From Crocinitomicaceae bacterium (lineage in GTDB: Bacteria; Bacteroidota; Bacteroidia; Flavobacteriales_D; Crocinitomicaceae), in assembly GCA_023264075.1 (NCBI GenBank), contig JALQTG010000323.1:1-12575 (forward strand): 12,575 bases of DNA. The letters run 5' to 3'. Each line of letters begins with the position of its first letter. Within the stretch, counting starts at the first letter, position 1. Shown piece after piece: positions 6,248-12,575 of the stretch. A program made the position numbers and the translations under genes. The notes beneath the pieces were generated by a model. The model searched no databases, was not told where the DNA came from, and worked only from the letters and a program-made list of their open reading frames with translations.

Positions 6248-8206
6248 CTATTTTCCTAAACTGTACAACACCTCACTTTGAACGGTGATGATGTGCTTGT
6301 CTCGTAATTCATTCAACCAAGTCTCCTCCAAATGGTTTTGGTAGTCCTGAATCACAGCACCTCTTGCTTCAGCCAATGTTTTAGGTTGACTTTCTAGAAA
6401 CTCTTTCACAACGATGACATAGAACTTTCCTTCGTGCTCAAAAATACGGTTAATACCGTTCTTTAAGGATTGTCCTACTAAAAAGGATGTAGTTTCACTG
6501 GCGTATTTAGAGGACTCTAAACGAATGTTCAATTGAGAGTCTTTATTAATGCTATCCGCTACTTGTTTTGCGCTCAAGTCGTTAGTGGAACTCAATAAGT
6601 CAAACACAGCTTGCGCATTTACTTGATCGTTCGCTGAATAAACATCTGCGTCGATGCGGTCTGGCCAGTTATAGTCTCCGCTGTTTTTTGCAAAGAAATT
6701 TTGCAACCCTGTAGTGTCCTGAATAGCTTTATCCCAGACTTTATCTTTCATGATTTCATACAGTAGCACTCCATCATGGTATTCTTTCATCAGCGCTTTG
6801 AATTCAGGATATTTTCCTTCCAACTTACTTTCCTCATCTTCCAAAATCAGTTGGTCTTGCCATTTCTTGTAGTTTTCATTGACGTAGTTTTCAGTATTCA
6901 TTGGCTTGGTGCGTCGTTGATTTTCAGCAAGGTATTGTTTAAAGTCGTTTTGATAAAACTTTTTCCCGGCATAGCTAAAAAGGACTCCGTTTTTAGCAAG
7001 GTTTTCTCTTTCCCATGTTCCCTGGAAAATGGTGGAATCCACCTCATTTAAGAACCACTTAAGTGTTTTTTTAGAGAGGTCCTTGAAGTTGTTTTCTTTC
7101 TTCAACTTCACGATAAATGATTCTTGTGTTTTTTGTCCACGCTCACCTCGGTTCACTTTCGATTGAAGTCCTTTGTACATTTCTTCGTAACTTCCCAATG
7201 AAGTATAATCGATGCGCTGCACAATGTGGAATCCATAATCTGTACGGAAAGGTTTAGAATATTCATTGTCTTTTGTCAATGCAAACGCTGCATCTTCAAA
7301 TTCACTTACCATGCGTTGGCTAGTTCCAGTTCCAAACTGAGGAAGACGACCGCCTTTTCCTTTACTTCCGTTATCGTCAGAGTATAGACGCGCCAATTGT
7401 CCGAATTCTTCTCCTTTTTCTAGTTTTTCATAGATTTCGTTGATTTTTTTCTCGGCATTTTCAACATCTAGAGGGTCTCCATCGGCGGCAACAGCGACCA
7501 TGATATGTGCAGCTGAAATTGTACCACGAGCAGCTCGCTTATCAGCTACTTTAATCAGGTGATAACCATATTTCGTACGAACAGGTCCTCCCACTTGTCC
7601 AACTGGAGTGGAGTAGGCTACAGATTCAAACGGGTATACCATTTGAAACGCGGTGAAGTAGCCTAAGTCGCCGTTATTTTGTTTTACAGAAGGGTCTTCT
7701 GAACCGTCCTTTCCGGTGGCAACATCTTCAAACGATGCTCCGCCATCAATCCGCTTTTTTAATGCAGAAATTTTGTTGAATGCTTTTAGCGTGTCCTTCG
7801 GACTTGCGTCTTCGGTAACCATTACTAATATGTGCGAAGCACGAATCTCATACTTGGAACGCTCATAGGCTTCTTGAATGAGGGCTTCATTTTTTGCAGA
7901 ATCTACAAGGTAGGGGCGCGCCAATGTTTTTCGGTATCCGTCTAGTTCTTTGATTAATTCCGGGTTTTTATCATAGCCCAATGCTTCTGCTTCAGCTACT
8001 TTTAACTTGAAGCGTTTGTAGAGTTCTACATAATTGTCAAGTGATTCTTTGTCAAACTTAGGGTCGTTATTGTTTTTGAGGTAAACCGAAAGAAAATCCG
8101 ATTGGTGAATTTCTTCATTGTTGATGGTAAGAATCACTGGATCTTTCTGTGCATAAAGTACACTTGAAAATAGAAGACTTGCAACGAGTAACTTTATTCC
8201 TTTCAT
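6248..8206 (-). CDS. Periplasmic peptidyl-prolyl cis-trans isomerase with two parvulin domains (PpiD/PrsA/SurA class)
   Basis: The 652-residue protein has a Sec signal peptide (MKGIKLLVASLLFSSVLYAQ, cleavage after A19). A helical chaperone-type region follows at about 22-118 (VILTINNEEIHQSDF, then FKLKVAEAEALGYDKNPEL). Two canonical PpiC/parvulin domains come next. Domain 1 (about 121-222) has RASHILV, NNGDLGYFTAFQMVYPFE and KYGYHLIKV. Domain 2 (about 229-333) has SAAHIMV, GGRLPQFGTG and DYGFHIVQ. Both histidines of the parvulin active site are present in both domains, so it should isomerise prolyl bonds in exported proteins. The C-terminal half (about 340-652) has no motif I can name, but ends in a segment resembling a further degenerate foldase unit (GKFYVIVVKEF, then helices). 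It lies 56 bp downstream of guaB and directly upstream of the lipoprotein gene. The ATG at 8204-8206 gives the complete signal peptide and is preceded by an A-rich stretch typical of Bacteroidota translation starts. Confidence 0.94.
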   Translation of the reverse strand: MKGIKLLVASLLFSSVLYAQKDPVILTINNEEIHQSDFLSVYLKNNNDPKFDKESLDNYVELYKRFKLKVAEAEALGYDKNPELIKELDGYRKTLARPYLVDSAKNEALIQEAYERSKYEIRASHILVMVTEDASPKDTLKAFNKISALKKRIDGGASFEDVATGKDGSEDPSVKQNNGDLGYFTAFQMVYPFESVAYSTPVGQVGGPVRTKYGYHLIKVADKRAARGTISAAHIMVAVAADGDPLDVENAEKKINEIYEKLEKGEEFGQLARLYSDDNGSKGKGGRLPQFGTGTSQRMVSEFEDAAFALTKDNEYSKPFRTDYGFHIVQRIDYTSLGSYEEMYKGLQSKVNRGERGQKTQESFIVKLKKENNFKDLSKKTLKWFLNEVDSTIFQGTWERENLAKNGVLFSYAGKKFYQNDFKQYLAENQRRTKPMNTENYVNENYKKWQDQLILEDEESKLEGKYPEFKALMKEYHDGVLLYEIMKDKVWDKAIQDTTGLQNFFAKNSGDYNWPDRIDADVYSANDQVNAQAVFDLLSSTNDLSAKQVADSINKDSQLNIRLESSKYASETTSFLVGQSLKNGINRIFEHEGKFYVIVVKEFLESQPKTLAEARGAVIQDYQNHLEETWLNELRDKHIITVQSEVLYSLGK

Positions 8207-8262
8207 AATTTTCTTTGTTTCGTTTAGTGGATGATGTTTAACGTCAAATACTATACCTTATT

Positions 8263-9735
8263 CTATTTGTAACTATAATTTGGTGCTTCACGGGTGATTG
8301 CAACATCGTGGGGGTGAGACTCTGTCATTCCTGCATTCGTGATGCGCACAAACTTGGCACCTTTTAAATTTTCGATGGTTGGAGCCCCGCAATATCCCAT
8401 ACCTGCTCTTAGTCCTCCGATGATTTGGTAAACAACTTCATTGAGGTTCCCTTTGAACGGTACTCTTCCTGAAATTCCTTCTGGAACTAATTTTTTATTG
8501 TCCTCTTCATTGTCCTGGAAGTAGCGATCTTTTGACCCTTTTTCCATTGCTTCTAAGGACCCCATTCCTCGGTACGCTTTAAATTTTCTTCCTTGGTAAA
8601 TAATGGTTTCGCCGGGGGACTCTTCTGTTCCAGCAAACATCGAACCAACCATTACGGTATCTGCTCCTGCAGCAATGGCTTTTACGATATCTCCCGTGTA
8701 GCGAATTCCTCCGTCTCCAATCACTGGTACACCTGTTCCTTCAAGTGCACGCGCAACGTCATTGATGGCAGAAATTTGAGGAACACCCACCCCTGCAATA
8801 ATTCTGGTAGTGCAAATTGATCCTGGGCCAATTCCTACCTTAACTCCATCCGCACCAGCCTCCGCTAAATACTTAGCAGCCTCTGGTGTAGCAATATTCC
8901 CAACGATAACATCAAGGGTTGGATACTTCCCTTTTACCTCTTTCAATTTCACTACAACACCTTTCGTGTGTCCATGAGCAGTATCGATCACAATAGCATC
9001 CACTCCAGCAGTTACTAATGCGTTAACACGCTCAAGCGTATCGTCGGTTACTCCTACAGCAGCAGCAACGCGTAAGCGACCAAATTGGTCTTTACACGAA
9101 TTAGGGTGTTCTTTGACTTTGATGATGTCTCGAAAAGTAATCAATCCAACAAGTCTTCCTTGATCGTCGATAACCGGTAGTTTTTCAATTTTATGTTCTT
9201 GTAAAATATCTTCTGCACGCAATAAATCAGTGCCGTCTTTTGTGGTGATCAAATTATCTTTGGTCATTATTTCACGAATCGGTCGATTTTTTTTCTTTTC
9301 AAAACGCAGATCGCGATTGGTCACAATTCCCTTGAGGTAGTTTCCTTCATCAATCACAGGAATTCCTCCGATTTTGTTTTCCTTCATCAAGCGTAAGGCA
9401 TCTTCCACCATCGAATCCTCCCGCAAGGTTATCGGGTCGATAATCATTCCGCTTTCAGAACGCTTCACTTTCCGCACTTCCAATGCTTGTTCAGCGATAC
9501 TCATATTTTTGTGAATAACACCAATTCCTCCGGATTGTGCGATGGCAATAGCCAAGCTCGACTCGGTTACCGTATCCATTGCCGCCGAAATAATCGGGGT
9601 ATTCAATGAAATGTTACGGGTGAATTTTGATTTTAATTGAACATCTTTCGGTAGAACCTCAGAGTAACCTGGGACTAACAAGATATCGTCAAATGTTAAT
9701 CCTTCTTTAATATCAGCGATGTTTTCTAATGGCAT
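8263..9735 (-). CDS. guaB: Inosine-5'-monophosphate dehydrogenase
   Basis: The 490-residue enzyme is full length for bacterial IMPDH. It oxidises IMP to XMP with NAD+, the committed step of GMP synthesis in the cytoplasm. The barrel starts with EGLTFDDILLVPGYSEVLP and continues with SAAMDTVTES. It is interrupted by a pair of CBS domains (about 98-150 and 157-210; IGGIPVID and IEKLPVIDDQGRLVGLIT) that normally sense adenine and guanine nucleotides. The catalytic loop is GIGPGSICTTR with Cys308. Other hallmarks are DTAHGH (251-256), the phosphate-binding GDGGIRYTGD and VGSMFAGT, the flap YRGMGSLEAM, and GISGRVPFKG. All key residues seen are intact. The ATG at 9733-9735 matches the family N-terminus. 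An exact -7 box lies 31 bp upstream, so the gene can be transcribed separately from aroA, and it may also feed transcription into the foldase genes. Confidence 0.98.
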   Translation of the reverse strand: MPLENIADIKEGLTFDDILLVPGYSEVLPKDVQLKSKFTRNISLNTPIISAAMDTVTESSLAIAIAQSGGIGVIHKNMSIAEQALEVRKVKRSESGMIIDPITLREDSMVEDALRLMKENKIGGIPVIDEGNYLKGIVTNRDLRFEKKKNRPIREIMTKDNLITTKDGTDLLRAEDILQEHKIEKLPVIDDQGRLVGLITFRDIIKVKEHPNSCKDQFGRLRVAAAVGVTDDTLERVNALVTAGVDAIVIDTAHGHTKGVVVKLKEVKGKYPTLDVIVGNIATPEAAKYLAEAGADGVKVGIGPGSICTTRIIAGVGVPQISAINDVARALEGTGVPVIGDGGIRYTGDIVKAIAAGADTVMVGSMFAGTEESPGETIIYQGRKFKAYRGMGSLEAMEKGSKDRYFQDNEEDNKKLVPEGISGRVPFKGNLNEVVYQIIGGLRAGMGYCGAPTIENLKGAKFVRITNAGMTESHPHDVAITREAPNYSYK

Positions 9736-9766
9736 AATGTGAACCTATTTGTGAAATAAATTCTCG

Positions 9767-9774
9767 CAAAAGTA
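9767..9774 (-). promoter_or_regulatory. Bacteroidota-type -7 promoter box for guaB
   Basis: On the minus strand the site reads TACTTTTG followed by CGAGAA, an exact match to TAnnTTTG. The expected transcription start near 9759-9762 would give a leader of about 25 nt before the guaB ATG. The upstream side is AT-rich with a run of eight A residues; a clear TTG -33 element is not evident. The 122-bp gap between aroA and guaB holds nothing else I can recognise, and no terminator for aroA is visible in it. Confidence 0.6.
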
Positions 9775-9857
9775 GTGATTTTTTTTCGGAAAATTACGCT
9801 ATTGTCAGTTAGTTTTACACGCTCGTGATCTTTCAGATTTTTTCTTCAGGGATTTGA

Positions 9858-11126
9858 TTAAATCTGCTCGAACTCCTCAAAAAATCCAGGAAACGATTTC
9901 ATCACGGCTTGCGAGTTATTGATGGTAAAAGGCACTTGTGCATTTATAGCCAATAAAGCAACAGCCATGGCGATGCGATGGTCGTTGTGTGAATCAAACG
10001 ATATTGCTGAATCTATTCTCAGCTGCGGATTACCTTGAATAATCATCGTGTCATTTGCGTAATCTAATTCGATAGAGATATTGATTTTTTGAAACTCGGT
10101 CTTTAAGCTTACGCCACGATTACTTTCTTTGTTGGTTAAACGATTTAACCCTTTTATGCTCGTTTCGCCTTTACAGTGCGCAGCCAGCGCTACTAACGGA
10201 GGAAATAAATCAGGACAATCTGTTGCATCAAAATCGAAGGCATTCAGTTCATTTTTTTGAATAAAAACCTGTTCATTGGATATCCATTTTATAGAAGCCC
10301 CCGCTTTTTCTAGTGCCAGCAGTATGTCTTTGTCTGCCTGTGAGGAGTTTTGATGAAGGTTAGATAATGTTAATTCCCCACCAATGGCAGCTGCAACCGC
10401 AAAAAATGATGCCCCACTCCAATCTCCTTCGATATTGTAGACGTCCCGCGCAGGTTGTTGGTTCCCGGGTATGGTGAATGTTGTATAGTTTTCATGACTT
10501 ACTGAAATTCCAAATGTTTGGAGAATTTCCAACGTCATATCAATGTAGGGAGCAGATTTAAGATTTTTGACATGAATTACGGTATCCTGATGGATTAAGG
10601 GTAATACAATTAATAATCCTGTAAGTAACTGCGAACTTTCGGAGCCATCAACTTCAATCCTTTTGGGTATAGTTTTACCCGAAATGGTTAGTGGTAAAAA
10701 ACCATTCTTAGACTCCACCTTCTTGTTGAACTGTTGTAGTACATCAATCACCATGGCCATTGGTCGCTGAAGGATAGAACCATGTCCGGTAATCACGATT
10801 TCTGTTTCAAACAGCAACGAAAAAGCACTAAAGAGACGTGTACTCAACCCCGCTTCACCAACATCCAATGTATAGTTCTTTTCTGAAGAACGCTCAATTC
10901 CTTTCGAAATGTGGAGTTCGTTGTTTTCGAGTTGATAGGCACCACCAAACGCTGTTAAAATCCGCAGAGCTGCAAGGGTGTCGTCACTCTCTCCATAGTT
11001 TTCCAAACGAACGGGTTTTCGGCACAAGCTTGCAATAGCTATGGCGCGTTGGGTATAGCTTTTTGAACAAGGTGCTGTAAAGCTTCCTTGCACTCGTTTT
11101 TTAGGAGAAAGTGTTAGTTCACCCAT
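9858..11126 (-). CDS. aroA: 3-phosphoshikimate 1-carboxyvinyltransferase (EPSP synthase)
   Basis: The 422-residue enzyme is full length. It joins shikimate-3-phosphate and phosphoenolpyruvate to make EPSP, the penultimate product before chorismate. Substrate residues line up with E. coli AroA: Lys22, Ser23 and Arg27 (SKSYTQRA), Arg121 (QRPM), the serine-glutamine site DGSESSQLLTG, Asp306 (CPDLFPP), Glu334 (NKESNR), NDHRIAM (381-387) and Lys410 (MKSFPGFF). The loop matching E. coli GNAGTAMRP reads GEAGLSTRL here (90-98), so Thr97 and Pro101 of E. coli are replaced by Leu94 and Leu98. The N-terminus (MGELTLSPKKRVQGSF) matches the family start exactly, which fixes the ATG at 11124-11126. A -7 box sits only four bases before that ATG. 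The gene is separated from the phosphatase gene by a terminator, so it needs its own promoter. Confidence 0.96.
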   Translation of the reverse strand: MGELTLSPKKRVQGSFTAPCSKSYTQRAIAIASLCRKPVRLENYGESDDTLAALRILTAFGGAYQLENNELHISKGIERSSEKNYTLDVGEAGLSTRLFSAFSLLFETEIVITGHGSILQRPMAMVIDVLQQFNKKVESKNGFLPLTISGKTIPKRIEVDGSESSQLLTGLLIVLPLIHQDTVIHVKNLKSAPYIDMTLEILQTFGISVSHENYTTFTIPGNQQPARDVYNIEGDWSGASFFAVAAAIGGELTLSNLHQNSSQADKDILLALEKAGASIKWISNEQVFIQKNELNAFDFDATDCPDLFPPLVALAAHCKGETSIKGLNRLTNKESNRGVSLKTEFQKINISIELDYANDTMIIQGNPQLRIDSAISFDSHNDHRIAMAVALLAINAQVPFTINNSQAVMKSFPGFFEEFEQI

Positions 11127-11130
11127 ACCG

Positions 11131-11138
11131 CAAAGTTA
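11131..11138 (-). promoter_or_regulatory. Bacteroidota-type -7 promoter box abutting the aroA start codon
   Basis: On the minus strand the site is TAACTTTG, an exact TAnnTTTG match, followed by CGGT and then the aroA ATG. Transcription from it would begin on or within a few bases of the start codon, giving a leaderless or nearly leaderless mRNA. No obvious TTG -33 element is seen in the AT-rich sequence upstream. The motif is seen directly; use as a promoter is inferred from the terminator just upstream, which leaves aroA without another source of transcription. Confidence 0.5.
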
Positions 11139-11161
11139 CGGAAGAATTTTAGGATGAAGGA

Positions 11162-11200
11162 AGAAAAATAAAAAAGCGTCACTTAGCTAAAGGTGACGCT
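11162..11200 (-). terminator. Rho-independent terminator of the PhoD-like phosphatase gene
   Basis: On the minus strand an 8-bp perfect stem, AGCGTCAC pairing with GTGACGCT (11193-11200 with 11175-11182), encloses a 10-nt loop. It is followed at once by a T-rich tract (TTTTTTATTTTT). The stem begins about 21 nt after the phosphatase stop codon. Read on the plus strand no T-run follows the stem, so it should work only for the minus strand. Confidence 0.88.
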
Positions 11201-11221
11201 CTCTCATATTTTCTTTAGAAA

Positions 11222-12575
11222 TTAAAACTTTACGATTTTATGCGCTGTTTGAGATGATCGCGTTGAAAGGATCAATGAATAGAGTCCTGAAGCCAATCCT
11301 TCGGTTTGAATTTTTAAATACTCGCTGCCTCCGGCAACTGGAATTCCTTCTAGTTGGAAAACAACTTTTCCGCTCAAATCCAGAATAGAGACTTCTATCT
11401 GTTGTGCTTTCGCTGCCCCCATATGGAGAATGAAATAATTATTGAAAGGATTAGGATAAACGCCAAATAGTTCCAACGCCTCAGGTTGGTTACCCTCAAG
11501 GTTTAGAACAGGTGCCGGAATACAAAAGTTGGAAGCAAAGCTAGGTATACTTTCTTCGCGCAAAAACCGTTCTTGATCATTGACATAGTAAGCCTTAGCA
11601 AAGGATTGGCTATTTCCAGGTGTGTTTACATCATCCATAAAATACCATTCAGATTGCGCTCGATCTTTGGTTACATCCAAAATAATGTATCCTTTTTCCG
11701 TTAAGTCGGCCCATTTGATATGACTGTTCATCGATTGAATCAGACTTACTCCAAAACCAATTGGAAACCCAGGTGACGTAACACTTGTTGCCACAAATTC
11801 AACACCCCCAGAATTAGTTCCCGTGGAGCTAATATATCCAGCCATAGGGATATCATTGGCCCAAGAGGTATGGATGTCACCCGTGAGAACAACTACGTTT
11901 GGAATATCATTCGAAACAATGTAGTTGAGTAGGTGATTCCGTTCATAGTTGTATCCATCCCATTGATCGGGGTTCAAAGGAGTTCCAAACGCTTCCAACG
12001 GAGCCATCATGACTTGTTGACCAAGTATGTTCCATTGTGCTGTACTCGCCAGTAATTCTGATTTTAACCACGTAAGTTGGGTTTCACCGAGCAATGAACG
12101 TGTTGGACTGTCTATATCGGAGGATGTAGCTCCAACTTGCTCATCACGTCCTTCTAGACGGGTGTCAAGCATGTATAAATTGATGAGATCACCGTATTCT
12201 ATTTTGCGGTAAATTGATGAGTCGTTGCTTTCGCGAATAGGCAACCATTCAAAATATGCTTTTTTAGCGTTGTTTTTACGATCAATCCATGCGCCTTGAG
12301 CTGCCGCGTCATGATTTTCAGCGCCGTCATACCAAGCATCATTCGCCGATTCATGATCGTCCCATACACAGATGAAAGGATATTGCTGATGTATGCGCTG
12401 TAAGTCCGTATCCAATCGGTAATGGCTGTAACGCAAGCGATAATCGTCAAGAGTTACAATTTCATGTAATGGTTCATGGGTGCGATCTGCAATATTTGCA
12501 CTATATCCTCCTGCTGCATATTCATAAATATAATCTCCTAAGTGCAGCACTGCATTCACATCGTTTCGCTCTGCA
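11222..12575 (-). CDS. PhoD-like (alkaline phosphatase D family) metallophosphatase with T9SS C-terminal sorting domain; N-terminus outside the window
   Basis: The reading frame is open to the right edge (first visible codon at 12572-12574, residues AERNDVNAVLHLGDYIYEY) and gives 450 visible residues. The GTG at 12557-12559 is an internal Val, not a start. Metallophosphatase motifs of the PhoD family are HLGDYIYEY, VWDDHESANDAWYDGAENH, GQQVMMAPL, NVVVLTGDIHTSWAND and FVATSVTSPGFP. These enzymes are extracytoplasmic phosphomonoesterases or phosphodiesterases that need metal ions. The family's conserved cysteine region and the signal peptide would lie upstream, outside the window. The last 80 or so residues form a Por_Secre_tail sorting domain (VYPNPFNNYF, then SILDLSGKVVF, GLASGLYSLIL and the terminal IVKF), so the enzyme is probably exported by the type IX system to the cell surface or medium. 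The metallophosphatase and sorting domain are firm; the substrate is not known. Confidence 0.93.
   Translation of the reverse strand, partial: AERNDVNAVLHLGDYIYEYAAGGYSANIADRTHEPLHEIVTLDDYRLRYSHYRLDTDLQRIHQQYPFICVWDDHESANDAWYDGAENHDAAAQGAWIDRKNNAKKAYFEWLPIRESNDSSIYRKIEYGDLINLYMLDTRLEGRDEQVGATSSDIDSPTRSLLGETQLTWLKSELLASTAQWNILGQQVMMAPLEAFGTPLNPDQWDGYNYERNHLLNYIVSNDIPNVVVLTGDIHTSWANDIPMAGYISSTGTNSGGVEFVATSVTSPGFPIGFGVSLIQSMNSHIKWADLTEKGYIILDVTKDRAQSEWYFMDDVNTPGNSQSFAKAYYVNDQERFLREESIPSFASNFCIPAPVLNLEGNQPEALELFGVYPNPFNNYFILHMGAAKAQQIEVSILDLSGKVVFQLEGIPVAGGSEYLKIQTEGLASGLYSLILSTRSSQTAHKIVKF

Noticed and set aside
6219..6248. GTG start adding ten residues to the lipoprotein
   Set aside because: It would put MFAQFQHITH ahead of a perfect lipoprotein signal peptide beginning at the ATG at 6216-6218, and it overlaps the stop codon of the preceding gene.
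8245..8253. Possible -7 box TAGTATTTG upstream of the 652-residue foldase gene
   Set aside because: The spacing between TA and TTTG is three bases instead of two, so it does not match the consensus; read-through from guaB is as likely.
9736..9857. Terminator or riboswitch in the aroA-guaB gap
   Set aside because: Only weak AT stems such as GATTT-AATC-AAATC and a 4-bp CACG/CGTG pair with a 2-nt loop are present, without a following T-run; no known purine riboswitch core is visible.
12199..12450. Open frames on either strand inside the large genes, for example within the phosphatase, receptor, guaB and foldase genes
   Set aside because: They lie wholly inside well-supported coding regions, give no recognisable domain or signal, and look like shadows of the real frames.

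Overview
The window looks like chromosomal DNA from a marine or freshwater Bacteroidota, most likely Flavobacteriales. Three things point there. Two proteins carry type IX secretion C-terminal sorting domains of the two classes, gliding-associated CHU_C and Por_Secre_tail. One gene is a TonB-dependent receptor with an N-terminal carboxypeptidase-regulatory-like domain. Three genes have the Bacteroidota -7 promoter motif TAnnTTTG upstream, and Shine-Dalgarno sequences are weak. I cannot name the genus.

Layout. Positions 2-328 (+) are the 3' end of a large secreted or surface protein. It converges on a TonB-dependent receptor (339-2984, -) with only 10 bp between stop codons. To the right is a tightly packed minus-strand block, in transcription order: aroA (9858-11126), guaB (8263-9735), a 652-residue two-parvulin periplasmic foldase (6248-8206), a parvulin-related lipoprotein (5382-6218), a SurA-like foldase (4043-5422) and a MoxR-family AAA+ ATPase (3055-4008). 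At the right edge lies a PhoD-like phosphatase with a T9SS tail (11222 to the edge, -). It is cut off at its N-terminus and is followed by a clear intrinsic terminator that isolates it from aroA.

How the genes fit together. The three consecutive peptidyl-prolyl isomerase relatives form a periplasmic module for outer-membrane protein folding: one soluble with two complete parvulin domains, one lipid-anchored and degenerate, one SurA-like. MoxR sits at its end and an outer-membrane beta-barrel receptor, a typical client, lies just beyond. GuaB (GMP synthesis) and AroA (chorismate synthesis) are housekeeping enzymes upstream. I see no terminator between aroA and moxR, so read-through over the whole block is possible, although guaB has its own good -7 box.

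There is no RNA gene, CRISPR array, insertion sequence, phage gene or obvious novel defence system. The longest gap without a gene is about 120 bp. The most interesting details are four: the complementary loss of parvulin histidines in the SurA-like protein, the lipoprotein that has lost both, an aroA promoter so close to the ATG that the mRNA may be leaderless, and the substitutions in the AroA phosphoenolpyruvate/glyphosate-site loop.
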